Source: Pararhodonellum marinum (lineage in GTDB: Bacteria; Bacteroidota; Bacteroidia; Cytophagales; Cyclobacteriaceae). Taken from it: 64,000 nt of DNA. Both the position numbers and the translations under genes were made by a program. Below, piece by piece: positions 36,040 to 45,034 of this stretch. Positions within the stretch are counted from its first letter, which is position 1, and each line of letters begins with the position of its first letter. A model generated the notes under the pieces. The model ran no database searches. It saw only the letters and a list, made by a program, of their open reading frames with translations, and was not told the origin of the DNA. Where the stretch lies: positions 1 to 64,000 of the forward strand of contig NZ_JACEFJ010000010.1 of assembly GCF_015354735.1 (NCBI RefSeq). The letters run 5' to 3'.

Positions 36040-37395
36040 CTAAACCTTTTTTACTTTCAATGAGGTGCCTTCCGTGCTGATGACCTTCACAGCATCCCCC
36101 TTATCGATGAATTCTCCACGGGAATAGGCATCATAAACCTCTTCTTCAATCAGAATCTTTCCACTAGGCATCAACCGGGTATGGGCAATGCCTACTTTAC
36201 CTAATAAATCAACACCATAAAGCGTAGATGTGTAGCCATCCATTCTATCTTGCGTGGTTGCCAGGGAAATGGTGCTGAATGCTTTCCATTGGTTGACCTT
36301 GGGAGCTAGGAAGAAGATCAGGCCTATGGCTACAATGGCAGAAAGCATCACGGTCAACATCGCTACAAAGAGATCCCCGGCAGGGACAAATGTAAAATCA
36401 AAAGCATCATTGGGAATCATCCCGAGAGTTAACCCAGTTAGAATGCCAAGAATTCCCAGAATTCCGAAAATCCCGAAGCCAGGCAAAACAAAAATTTCTA
36501 CCGCTAAGAAAACCACGCCCAAAATAAAGATGAATATCTCCCAATTATCCGCCAAACCGGTCAAATAATAGGGGATAAAATAAAGGATCATGGCGATGAC
36601 TGATGCCAATAAAGGGAAGCCTACGCCCGGTGTCTGTATCTCAAAGTAAATACCCGCAAAGATAATTAAAATCAAGAAGCCACTTACCGCTGGATTAAGG
36701 AAAAAAGCAATCACATTTTCTATGGTGGAGGTTTGATAGGCAACCAGTTCATAGGAATCGAATCCTTGTCTTTCCGCTATTTCATCCAGGCTCTTGACTT
36801 GAGCCTCACAAAATCCATTGGCAATGGCTTCTGAAACGGAAAAAGTAATAACTGTCCCAGCCTTGGAGACTCCTTCTATTTCCAGCGATTCATCAACCAT
36901 CGCCTCGGCAATTTTGGGGTCTCGGCCTTTGGCTTCAGCGGTACTTCTCATCATGGACCGCATGTAGGACTGGTACTTGTCTGGAGCGGCTTCCCCACTT
37001 CCACCACCTCCCATCACTACCGTGGCTGCACCGATGCTTGCCCCTGGCGCCATATAGATGCTGTCACAAGCAATAGATATAAGTGCTCCTGCTGAGGCAG
37101 CATCTTTATCTATGAAGACATGGACTGGAATATCACTTTCCAATACCATCGTACGAATATCGTCAGCATCATTGACTGCCCCACCATAAGTATCCATGTG
37201 GATGATGATTAGGTCAGCATTCAGCTTGACAGCCTCTTCTAAACCCAAGCGGACTTTCCTGTTCATCCTTGGATCGATGTTGTCTTTGATGTCAAGGACA
37301 AACACTTTCTTTTTCACTTGAGCATCCTCTTGGGAATAAGCGGATTGAAAAGCCAACCAAATTCCTAAAAATCCGATCCATTTAATGTACTTCAT
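36040..37395 (-). CDS. NfeD-type membrane protein with ClpP-class serine protease domain
   Basis: This 451-aa protein has a signal peptide (WIGFLGIWLAFQSAYSQ) and a ClpP/SppA-like domain at residues 28-230. The catalytic Ser is probably in KDAASAGALIS near residue 100, and a candidate Lys lies in DKYQSYMRSM. Four or five membrane helices follow (including FLILIIFAGIYF and IFIFILGVVFLAVEIFVLPG). A C-terminal OB-fold NfeD domain (LLGKVGIAHTRLMPSGKI) ends the protein. Members cleave or regulate membrane proteins such as stomatin-like partners; no stomatin/prohibitin gene is adjacent here. A single gene by spacing. Confidence 0.9.
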   Translation of the reverse strand: MKYIKWIGFLGIWLAFQSAYSQEDAQVKKKVFVLDIKDNIDPRMNRKVRLGLEEAVKLNADLIIIHMDTYGGAVNDADDIRTMVLESDIPVHVFIDKDAASAGALISIACDSIYMAPGASIGAATVVMGGGGSGEAAPDKYQSYMRSMMRSTAEAKGRDPKIAEAMVDESLEIEGVSKAGTVITFSVSEAIANGFCEAQVKSLDEIAERQGFDSYELVAYQTSTIENVIAFFLNPAVSGFLILIIFAGIYFEIQTPGVGFPLLASVIAMILYFIPYYLTGLADNWEIFIFILGVVFLAVEIFVLPGFGIFGILGILGILTGLTLGMIPNDAFDFTFVPAGDLFVAMLTVMLSAIVAIGLIFFLAPKVNQWKAFSTISLATTQDRMDGYTSTLYGVDLLGKVGIAHTRLMPSGKILIEEEVYDAYSRGEFIDKGDAVKVISTEGTSLKVKKV

Positions 37396-37532
37396 AGGAG
37401 ACTATTTTTTTTGAATATACCAATAAATGCAAAAAAGACCGTTAATTAAAGGATATTTATAATCATGTGGCATTAAGGTTGTAAAAGAAAAAATAAATAT
37501 GAAATTTGCAGACCTATAGGTATTATGAAGAT

Positions 37533-38633
37533 ATGAAAAGAATTGCATTGATTTTCGGATTTATGGCGTTTGGAAGCCAATTGATGGCATTTGAAATGAA
37601 CGCCATGGATTCGGTGGGAATAGAAAAGGTAGGTGATCAAACTTTTATCATACACCAAGTGGAACCCAAAGAGACCATGTTTGCCATTTCCAGAAGGTAT
37701 CAGGCTCCCATGAATGACATCATCCAAAATAACGACCTTAAAGATGGATTAAAAATCGGGCAAAGGCTTCGGATTCCTTTTATTCCCAAAACAGCAGTGC
37801 CTCAAGGGGCTAAATTGCATAAGGTCAATTCAGGAGAAACCCTGTATTCAGTAGCCAAAAGTTATAATGTTAAGGTAGAGGACTTGATGGCTTGGAATGA
37901 TCTCAAAGGAACAGACATCAGCGTTGGCCAACCATTGATCATACAGGGCGTAGCAACTCAGGAAGAAACGCCTACAGTAGCTGAAGTAAAAGAGACTGCT
38001 CAGGTAGTAAACCAACAAGTGGCTGTGGTGGAAGAGGTGATGCCTGAAACCAAATCGGCAGAATCACCCGTACCAGCATCCACTGATGAGGCAGGGGTTG
38101 TTACCATCGAAAATCCTCAGCCTGAATGGTTTACCCATACTGTAAGTCAGGGAGAAACTCTTTTTGCCATAGCCAAAAAATACGATGCCAAAATTGAAGA
38201 CCTCATCAATTGGAATGCATTGACTTCCAATAATCTGGTGCAGGGTCAAAACCTTAAAGTGGGCAAAAGGGGAGGGGTAGTGCCCTCTAGGTCTACACAA
38301 ACCGAACCATCTGTCAACGAGGGTTTGGTGATCAATGAATCACCGGAAAAGCCCGCTAGCACAGAATTCAAAAATATCAAAGAAATGGGACTTGCCGAAG
38401 TGATAGAAGGTACAGGCAACCATAAGAAATACCTAGTGCTTCATAGAACCGCTCCAGTAGGAACCATCATGAGGATCCGAAACGAAGAAAATGACATCAC
38501 TATTTTTGCCAGGGTGGTGGGCAAAATTCCTGAAACAGGAGACAACAATCGCTTGGTCATCAAGGTCTCCAAAGCGGCCTACGATCAACTCAGGGCAGTA
38601 AACAGCCGTTTTCCCGTGGAAATTTCCTATTGA
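37533..38633 (+). CDS. LysM-repeat protein with C-terminal RlpA-like DPBB domain
   Basis: This 366-aa exported protein binds peptidoglycan. A signal peptide (MKRIALIFGFMAFGSQLMA) precedes three LysM domains with signatures EPKETMFAISRRY, NSGETLYSVAKSYNV and SQGETLFAIAKKYDAK. After a linker rich in E, P and S, the last 80 residues (GLAEVIEGTG, GTIMRIRNEEND, ARVVGKIP) look like a double-psi beta-barrel as in RlpA lytic transglycosylases, though the catalytic residues cannot be confirmed. I start at ATG 37533; the frame opens at a TTG (37506) upstream. The last 11 codons and stop lie in the first unit of the 182-bp tandem array. Confidence 0.88.
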   Translation: MKRIALIFGFMAFGSQLMAFEMNAMDSVGIEKVGDQTFIIHQVEPKETMFAISRRYQAPMNDIIQNNDLKDGLKIGQRLRIPFIPKTAVPQGAKLHKVNSGETLYSVAKSYNVKVEDLMAWNDLKGTDISVGQPLIIQGVATQEETPTVAEVKETAQVVNQQVAVVEEVMPETKSAESPVPASTDEAGVVTIENPQPEWFTHTVSQGETLFAIAKKYDAKIEDLINWNALTSNNLVQGQNLKVGKRGGVVPSRSTQTEPSVNEGLVINESPEKPASTEFKNIKEMGLAEVIEGTGNHKKYLVLHRTAPVGTIMRIRNEENDITIFARVVGKIPETGDNNRLVIKVSKAAYDQLRAVNSRFPVEISY

Positions 38634-39322
38634 TATTTCCACTTTTAAGCAAGAAACCCAGTCTATAAAAAGGCTGGGTTTTTTTAATCCATATAATTCC
38701 TGCGATCTAATTTTCCATTATCTAATCACGGTTTTCTGACTATCTGTTCTCCAATCACTGTTCTCTGATTATCTGTTTAGTAAACAGCCGTTTTCCCGTG
38801 GAAATTTCCTATTGGTATTTCCACTTTTAAGCAAGAAACACAGTCTATAAAAAAGCTGGGTTTTTTTAATCCATAAAATTCCTGCGATCTAATTTCCCAT
38901 TAACTAATCACGGTTTTCTGACTATCTGTTCTCTAATCACTGTTCTCTGATTATCTGTTTGGTAAACAGCCGTTTTCCCGTGGAAATTTCCTATTGATAT
39001 TTCCCCTTTTAAGCAAGAAACCCAGTCTATAAAAGGCTGGGTTTTTTAATCCAAATAATTGCTGCGATCTAATTTTCCATTAACTAATCACGGTTTTCTG
39101 ACTATCTGTTCTCTAATCACTGTTCTCTGATTATCTGTTTGGTAAACAGCCGTTTTCCCGTGGAAATTTCCTATTGATATTTCCACTTTTAAGCAAGAAA
39201 CCCAGTCTATAAAAAAGCTGGGTTTTTTTAATCCATATAATTCCTGCGATCTAATTTCCCGTTAACTAATCACGGTTTTCTGACTATCTGTTCTCCAATC
39301 ACCGTTATCTGATTATCTGTTT
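38598..39322. repeat. Tandem array of four ~181-bp units copied from the LysM gene 3' end
   Basis: Units start with gtaaacagccgttttcccgt at 38598, 38780, 38962 and 39142 (periods 182, 182, 180). Each unit carries the final LysM codons (VNSRFPVEISY), the intrinsic terminator, and a tail of gacta-, gatta-tctgtt words. Unit 2 has lost the stop codon (tattgg in place of tattga) and has a mismatch in the hairpin arm. Units 3 and 4 keep the stop. The array ends 6 nt before the stop codon of the lipoprotein gene on the other strand. It looks like segmental duplication. Confidence 0.92.
38655..38685 (+). terminator. Terminator of the LysM gene (first of four copies)
   Basis: Arms aacccag (38655-38661) and ctgggtt (38674-38680), extendable by a G-T and a C-G pair, close a loop of about 8-12 nt, then a run of T. 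Further copies lie in the tandem units near 38837, 39019 and 39199. Confidence 0.88.
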
Positions 39323-39327
39323 TCTAA

Positions 39328-39798
39328 TCACTGTTTCTTCAAAGAAAACACATAATTTCCTGCCAAAGCCTCGGTCCTAGTATTGGGAACGGGAACATTG
39401 AACGTCAAATTAAGGTCATTGCCTGTTTGTGTAAAAGAGATTTCTCTTCCTGCGGCAGGTTGATTGCCAGACAACTCAATTTTGTCAAAATTACTACCCA
39501 CAAATGCCCAAGTACCAGAATTGTCAAAGAGGTTATTGCTGTTTTGGGTGGTGTAATTCTTATCATTGATGAATCGAATCTGGAAACTGGAAAAATCTTG
39601 GGTCACATTGTTTCCGTCTTTGGTGACAGAACCACCACCATTCACTCTCCAAGTAATGCTACTTTCACCGGCCAAAGCCTCTATGGCTCTTTCCTCCGGG
39701 GTTTTGGCTGGATCTGTGGGGCCGTTGTCATCCCCGCAGGAGATGACAAAATATCCCAAAAGCAAAAATAACAGGGGGTATAAACGTATTTTTTTCAT
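39328..39798 (-). CDS. Lipoprotein of unknown function
   Basis: This 156-aa protein has a type II signal peptide with lipobox VISC (Cys21), followed by GDDNGPTDPAKTPEE, a spacer typical of surface or outer-membrane-anchored Bacteroidota lipoproteins. The rest is a beta-rich domain with repeated polar strands (SSFQIRFINDKNYTT, SGTWAFVGSNFDKIEL, REISFTQTGNDLNLTFNV), like lipocalin-type small domains. No specific family is recognised. It lies downstream of the ABC ATPase gene with a 46-nt gap; its stop codon adjoins the tandem array. Confidence 0.72.
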   Translation of the reverse strand: MKKIRLYPLLFLLLGYFVISCGDDNGPTDPAKTPEERAIEALAGESSITWRVNGGGSVTKDGNNVTQDFSSFQIRFINDKNYTTQNSNNLFDNSGTWAFVGSNFDKIELSGNQPAAGREISFTQTGNDLNLTFNVPVPNTRTEALAGNYVFSLKKQ

Positions 39799-39844
39799 CT
39801 TAACTAATTTTATATGCCGTAAATTTAATCATATCCATTTAAAT

Positions 39845-40480
39845 TCAAAGTCGGGCTTTGACCTTATAATCATCCATGTTCAGAAACTGATTACAAAACC
39901 CATATTCCCGTGGATCGTTTGAACAAACCACCATTATTTTGTTTTTGCCGAATTCATTTACCGTATTAAGGTACCAATCCACCCCTGCTTGGTCTAAATT
40001 GGAAGTAGGTTCATCTAGGAGGAGGAGGGGATTGTCCGCATAAAAACAAAGTCCAAGTTTGAGCCTTTGCTTCATCCCTGAAGAGAAATTAGAAATCGCT
40101 TTGTGGCGAGCCTTCTCCAAGACCATCATCTGTATCATCTGTTCGATAGAAATGCCTGCTTGGGGAGATTTAAATTTAAAATGGAATGCCAATAATTCCA
40201 CAAGAGTAAATTCTTCTGGAAGCTCCATATAAGGGGCAGAAAATGACAAGTGTTTAAAAAAATCCCCCTCTTCTAAAGGCTGGCCTTTACGAAAATAGGC
40301 TATTTCTCCCTGAGTAAGGGGAAGGACTCCTGATATGCATTTTAACAATGTGGACTTTCCTGAACCATTAGGGCCAGTCACTGCTAAAGCATCACCTGTT
40401 TTCAGTTCTAAGTCTAAAGATTTAAATACCCACTCCAGGTGGTAACGCTTAGCAGCTTGGTTTAGCGAAATTCGCAACAT
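39845..40480 (-). CDS. ABC transporter ATPase, CcmA-like
   Basis: This 211-aa ATP-binding protein has an intact Walker A (GPNGSGKST, near residue 36) and Walker B (LLLLDEPTSNLD), but the signature is FSSGMKQRLKL and the switch region reads VVCSNDPRE, with no histidine. It lies 2 nt after lpxA, so it is part of the lipid A operon. No permease gene is adjacent. It may energise a membrane partner encoded elsewhere, perhaps of the CcmB or ABC-2 type; this is inference. Confidence 0.85.
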   Translation of the reverse strand: MLRISLNQAAKRYHLEWVFKSLDLELKTGDALAVTGPNGSGKSTLLKCISGVLPLTQGEIAYFRKGQPLEEGDFFKHLSFSAPYMELPEEFTLVELLAFHFKFKSPQAGISIEQMIQMMVLEKARHKAISNFSSGMKQRLKLGLCFYADNPLLLLDEPTSNLDQAGVDWYLNTVNEFGKNKIMVVCSNDPREYGFCNQFLNMDDYKVKARL

Positions 40481-40482
40481 GC

Positions 40483-41262
40483 TTAATTGATGTACCCTTT
40501 CATGACTCCTCTTTCTGAAGAGCGAATGAAATTCACGATTTCATCTCTTTCTTTGGTGGCTGGAAGATTAACTTCGATTTCCTCCAGGGCACGGCTGTTG
40601 TTGAGGCTGTTCAGGAATAGGTAGCGGTATACTTCCTGTATATGGGAAATGGCTTCGGTAGAGAATCCTCTTCGCCTTAATCCAAGGGAATTGACACCGG
40701 CATAGCTGAGTGGTTCCCTCGCTGCTTTGGTGAAGGGAGGCACATCTTTTCTGACCAAAGAGCCCCCTGAAATCATGGAGTGCATGCCTACTTTTACAAA
40801 TTGATGGATGGCACTGCTGCCTCCCACAATGGCCCAATCGTCAATGGACACATGTCCGGCGATCTGTACAGCATTGGCTATGATTACATTGTTACCGATC
40901 AGGCAGTCGTGGGCCACATGGACATAAGCCATCAACAGGCAATTGTTTCCGACTTTGGTAGTACGCTTGTCCATGGTGCCACGGCTGATCGTGACACATT
41001 CTCTGATGGTGGTGTTGTCTCCGATTTCTATGGTACTACTCTCTCCTTGGAATTTTAAGTCTTGGGGAATGGCAGACAACACTGCCCCCGGAAAAATTTT
41101 GCATCCCTTCCCGATCCTTGCACCAGGAAAGATGGTGACATTGGATCCTATCCAAGTGCCTTCGCCGATTTCCACATCCTCATGGACCATGGTGAAGGGG
41201 TCAATGGTCACATTTGGACCTAGCATGGTGTTTTCGTGGACTTGTGATAAATTACTGATCAT
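40483..41262 (-). CDS. lpxA: UDP-N-acetylglucosamine acyltransferase
   Basis: This 259-aa trimeric left-handed beta-helix enzyme transfers a hydroxyacyl chain from ACP to the 3-OH of UDP-GlcNAc, the first step of lipid A synthesis. Hexapeptide repeats run through the first two thirds (GEGTWIGSNVTIFPGARIGK), and the catalytic histidine lies in the MAYVHVAHDCLIGN segment near residue 124. The C-terminal helical domain is normal. The start overlaps the lpxC-fabZ stop by 4 nt (ATGA). Confidence 0.96.
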   Translation of the reverse strand: MISNLSQVHENTMLGPNVTIDPFTMVHEDVEIGEGTWIGSNVTIFPGARIGKGCKIFPGAVLSAIPQDLKFQGESSTIEIGDNTTIRECVTISRGTMDKRTTKVGNNCLLMAYVHVAHDCLIGNNVIIANAVQIAGHVSIDDWAIVGGSSAIHQFVKVGMHSMISGGSLVRKDVPPFTKAAREPLSYAGVNSLGLRRRGFSTEAISHIQEVYRYLFLNSLNNSRALEEIEVNLPATKERDEIVNFIRSSERGVMKGYIN

Positions 41263-42653
41263 GCGTCTTTTCTTACTATACTCGCTGTCATTACAGCCTC
41301 ACAAACCAAGGTGTTGCCTACATAGGCTTCTCCTTTCATTTTGGCGATTCCTCTCCGAATGGGAGCGAGTAGTTCACATTTAAAAATCAATGTATCTCCT
41401 GGAAGGACCATTTTTCTGAATTTACAGCTTTCTATTCCCAAAAAATAGGTCCAATAATTCTCTGGGTCTTCTACTGTACTCAAAACCAAAATCCCTCCTG
41501 TCTGTGCCATGGCTTCAACTTGTAGAACGCCAGGCATCACAGGGTTATTAGGGAAATGTCCCATAAAAAAGGGCTCATTGATAGTGACATTCTTGACACC
41601 TGCCACCACAGTGCTATCCAAATAAATGACTTTATCCAAAAGCTGAAATGGATAACGATGTGGTAAAATATTACTTATCTGGTTGATATCCAAAACTGGG
41701 GGTAACTTAGGGTCATAGTGAGGGATATGGCTAGGTCCCAACTTCTCCATGGCCCTTTTAAGTTTTTTGGCAAAGGCAACATTGGCGGCATGTCCTGGTC
41801 TTGCGGCAAGGATCTGTGCTTTTAAAGGTCTGCCCACAAGGGCAAGATCACCCACTACATCTAAAAGTTTGTGCCTGGCAGGTTCATTTTTGTACCTTAG
41901 TTCTACATTGTTCAGAATTCCTTCTTTCCTTACCTCTACTTTAGGTTTATTGAACATTTTGGCAAGGTGGCTCAACTCCTCCTCTGCGACCACTCTGTCT
42001 ACGACCACGATGGCATTGTTCAAATCCCCTCCTTTAATGAGATTTTGCTTGTATAACATTTCAAGCTCATGGAGGAAGCAAAAGGTTCTGCAAGAGGCAA
42101 TTTCGTTTTTGAATTGGCTGATGTCAGTAATGGAAGCATGCTGACTACCCAAAACCGGGGAATTATAATCCACCATTACGGTAACCCTGTAATCATCTAA
42201 GGGTAGGGCTGCCATTTCCACTTCTCTGGAGGCATCCCTATAATGTATACTTTCAGGTATTTCAAAAAAACGCCTAAGTGCATTCTGCTCCTCAAGGCCT
42301 GCATCTTCTAATACAGAAATAAATTGAATGGAACTGCCATCCATGATCGGTGGCTCTGGACCGTCCAGTTCAATCAAAATATTGTCAATTTCCAATCCAA
42401 CCAAGGCTGCCAATACATGTTCCACTGTGAACACCCTAGCCCCGTTTTGTTCCAAAGTGGTACCACGGGATACGTCAACTACATTGTCTACATCAGCATC
42501 CACGGTAGGTCTGCCTTCTAAATCTATTCGTTGGAATTTGTAGCCATGATTAGGTGGGGCAGGTTTGAAGCTCATATTGGCTGTCACCCCAGTATGCAAT
42601 CCTACGCCTGAAACGGTAACCTGTTTGGCAATAGTGTGTTGTTTTACTTTCAT
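41259..42653 (-). CDS. lpxC/fabZ: Bifunctional LpxC deacetylase / FabZ dehydratase
   Basis: This 464-aa fusion is common in Bacteroidota. The N-terminal ~300 residues are the zinc deacetylase LpxC (VSGVGLHTG at residue 14, VEHVLAAL with a zinc histidine near residue 80, HKLLDVVGDLALVG with further ligands), which commits UDP-acyl-GlcN to lipid A. The C-terminal ~150 residues are FabZ, 3-hydroxyacyl-ACP dehydratase (ILPHRYPFQLLDKV, then GHFPNNPVMPGVLQVEAMAQ with the catalytic His and Glu). The fusion places lipid A and fatty-acid supply under one translation unit. It is the third gene of the operon. Confidence 0.96.
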   Translation of the reverse strand: MKVKQHTIAKQVTVSGVGLHTGVTANMSFKPAPPNHGYKFQRIDLEGRPTVDADVDNVVDVSRGTTLEQNGARVFTVEHVLAALVGLEIDNILIELDGPEPPIMDGSSIQFISVLEDAGLEEQNALRRFFEIPESIHYRDASREVEMAALPLDDYRVTVMVDYNSPVLGSQHASITDISQFKNEIASCRTFCFLHELEMLYKQNLIKGGDLNNAIVVVDRVVAEEELSHLAKMFNKPKVEVRKEGILNNVELRYKNEPARHKLLDVVGDLALVGRPLKAQILAARPGHAANVAFAKKLKRAMEKLGPSHIPHYDPKLPPVLDINQISNILPHRYPFQLLDKVIYLDSTVVAGVKNVTINEPFFMGHFPNNPVMPGVLQVEAMAQTGGILVLSTVEDPENYWTYFLGIESCKFRKMVLPGDTLIFKCELLAPIRRGIAKMKGEAYVGNTLVCEAVMTASIVRKDA

Positions 42654-42698
42654 TTAATCTATGTGATGATGGTATCAAAGCTACAATTGACTCCAAAT

Positions 42699-43721
42699 TT
42701 ATGGTTTTTTTTCCAGTTCCCTCAATTTATCCTGAAGCTCTGGTAGTTTTTTAAACAAGGCATAGGATTTCAAAAATTCCTTGATGTCATACCCCATGTA
42801 GCCAAGCAGCGTCTGACCCGGTTTTGTTATATTTTTGGATATGCCTGTATTCGCTCCTATGGTGGTATTATCTGCTATTTTTAGGTGTCCAACTATACCT
42901 GCTTTGCCTGCGATGACACAGTTTTTTCCGATTTCGGTTGAGCCTGAAATACCCGCTTGGGCAGCAATGACAGTGTTTTCACCAATGACGACATTGTGGG
43001 CAATCTGTACCTGATTGTCAATCTTTGCCCCTTTTTTGATGATGGTAGAACCCATGGTAGCCCGGTCAATCGTGGAATTGGCACCGATGCTGACATGGTC
43101 TTCTATGATCACATTTCCCAATTGAGGGATTGTTTTGTAGGTACCGTCTTCTTGGGGTGCATAACCAAAACCGTCGGATCCTATTACCGCCCCAGAGTGA
43201 ATTTCACAATGCTTCCCGATCACAGTGCCTTCATATATTTTCGCCCCTGCGTGGATGATACTATGATCTCCTATCCTTACTCCTACGCCCAAGCTCACAT
43301 GACTATGGATTTTGACATGGTCTCCTAGGATACAATTTTTGCCAATGTAGGAATAAGCCGCCCTATAGCCATCTTGTCCCATATAACTGCTATCATGGAT
43401 AAATGAGGGTTCTTCTATGCCCACCAGCTGACTTTTATTAAGCTCTGCATAGGCTTCAAGCAACCTGGTGAAACCCGTGTAAGCATTTTTTACCCTGATC
43501 AGGGTGGTCTCAAAAGGTTTATTGGGTTCGAAATCCTCCGAAACGATCACTGCTGAAGCTTTGGTCTTATATAAAAACGGCTCGTACTTCATGTTGGATA
43601 AAAAAGCAATGCCACCCTTTTCCCCTTCCTGAATTTTATCCAGCCGGCTTATTTTTTCCTGTCCATCTCCTTCAACCTTTCCTCCCAGAATCTCAGCAAT
43701 TTGAATGATGGTAAATTCCAT
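42699..43721 (-). CDS. lpxD: UDP-3-O-(3-hydroxyacyl)glucosamine N-acyltransferase
   Basis: This 340-aa enzyme adds the second hydroxyacyl chain in lipid A synthesis. The N-terminal uridine-binding domain (residues 1-100) precedes a hexapeptide beta-helix (SIGANSTIDRATMGST, VQIAHNVVIGENTVIAAQ, with the catalytic His in the latter). A C-terminal helix ends at ELEKKP. The gene is 45 nt upstream of lpxC-fabZ and 22 nt downstream of the HD-domain gene. Confidence 0.96.
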   Translation of the reverse strand: MEFTIIQIAEILGGKVEGDGQEKISRLDKIQEGEKGGIAFLSNMKYEPFLYKTKASAVIVSEDFEPNKPFETTLIRVKNAYTGFTRLLEAYAELNKSQLVGIEEPSFIHDSSYMGQDGYRAAYSYIGKNCILGDHVKIHSHVSLGVGVRIGDHSIIHAGAKIYEGTVIGKHCEIHSGAVIGSDGFGYAPQEDGTYKTIPQLGNVIIEDHVSIGANSTIDRATMGSTIIKKGAKIDNQVQIAHNVVIGENTVIAAQAGISGSTEIGKNCVIAGKAGIVGHLKIADNTTIGANTGISKNITKPGQTLLGYMGYDIKEFLKSYALFKKLPELQDKLRELEKKP

Positions 43722-43743
43722 TTCGTTAGCTTTTAATGATGTA

Positions 43744-44970
43744 CTACAAATTTAAATGTTTGGCATGACAAGCATAGTACTTTTTCACGATTTTACTCAT
43801 TGCTTTGATATTGGGTAAATCAGCCGCTTGTGCCACATCAATGACTTCCCCCTTCTTGGTCAAAATATAGATGCTGTCTTTTGCGACATAAGCATGATTG
43901 CTTATGGAACCTTCCGAGAAGAAAAAATCCAAATCTTCTTTTGGAATACCTAGTTTTTGGATGGTTTTGGCTTTCAGTTTTTCCAACTCGTCTTGGGAGA
44001 AGGCTATATTAACCAAGCTGATTTTGAACAAATTACGGGTAAGAAACATGTTGGAAATGTTTCTTAACACATAGTCGGTATGATTTTGCCATAGTTTAAT
44101 GGCTCCCCAGATGTCATAATCGTCCACCGTAGCAAAAAGGTCCAACAATTTATCAGACGCTTTTAGGTCTTCTAGAAGGTAGTCCTTTTCCAATAATTGA
44201 GTAAGTCCAGGAGTAGCGAACAAAACGGTTCCGGATTGTTGGACTGTTTTGGCCCTTCGAATTAGATTAATCAACATTTTCTCAGCACTTACGGTGGTCT
44301 TATGTAAGTATACCTGCCAATACATCAATCTTCTGGCGCTCAAAAAGTTTTCAATGCTGTAAATGCCTTTCTCCTCCACCACCAAGCGGTCATCTTTGAT
44401 GTTCATCATTTTGATGATCCTGTCTGCCCCTATGGTACCTTCAGATACCCCAGTAAAAAAGCAATCTCTTTGCAAGTAATCCAAACGATCTATGTCCAGT
44501 TGGCTCGAAACCAATTGATGAAAGAACTTTCTTTCATAATTATTCTTAAATATCCTAAGGGCTAAATTGAGTTGGCCATGGAATTGCTTATTCAATGCTT
44601 CTATCAAAAGTATGGACACGGCTTCGTGTGGAATGTCTTTCAGCAGGCTGAATTCCAAAGCATGGGAAAAGGGCCCATGACCTATATCATGAAGTAAAAT
44701 GGCTATCAAAGCAGCTTCATATTCGGGACCACTTATTTCAGTACCTTTGTTTCTGAGGTTATCCAATGTGATGCTCATCAGATGCATGGCTCCCAAGGCG
44801 TGGTGGAAACGTGTATGATGTGCTCCTGGATACACAAAGTCAGTCAAACCAAGTTGTTTGATTCTCCGTAACCTTTGGAAGTATGGATGACTGATAATTT
44901 CAAAAATCAGTTCGCTTGAAATGGTGATAAAACCATAAACTGGATCATTGATGATTTTATGGCTTTTCAA
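43744..44970 (-). CDS. HD-domain phosphohydrolase
   Basis: This 408-aa metal-dependent phosphohydrolase is of the SAMHD1/dGTPase-like HD group. The metal site is visible as TRFHHALGAMHLM (residues 53-65) and the HD pair in ILLHDIGHGPFSHALEFS (residues 92-109). The start is TTG at 44970: an in-frame stop lies just upstream and the next ATG is too far in. The substrate may be dNTPs or another phosphate compound. It is the first gene of the lpx operon and diverges from porX, with 64 nt between starts. Confidence 0.9.
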   Translation of the reverse strand: MKSHKIINDPVYGFITISSELIFEIISHPYFQRLRRIKQLGLTDFVYPGAHHTRFHHALGAMHLMSITLDNLRNKGTEISGPEYEAALIAILLHDIGHGPFSHALEFSLLKDIPHEAVSILLIEALNKQFHGQLNLALRIFKNNYERKFFHQLVSSQLDIDRLDYLQRDCFFTGVSEGTIGADRIIKMMNIKDDRLVVEEKGIYSIENFLSARRLMYWQVYLHKTTVSAEKMLINLIRRAKTVQQSGTVLFATPGLTQLLEKDYLLEDLKASDKLLDLFATVDDYDIWGAIKLWQNHTDYVLRNISNMFLTRNLFKISLVNIAFSQDELEKLKAKTIQKLGIPKEDLDFFFSEGSISNHAYVAKDSIYILTKKGEVIDVAQAADLPNIKAMSKIVKKYYACHAKHLNL

Positions 44971-45034
44971 TTGCCCTCAAAGTTTGATAGAATCCAAAAG
45001 TAAATATAATTTTAAAAGATTTAAACCTAAGAAA

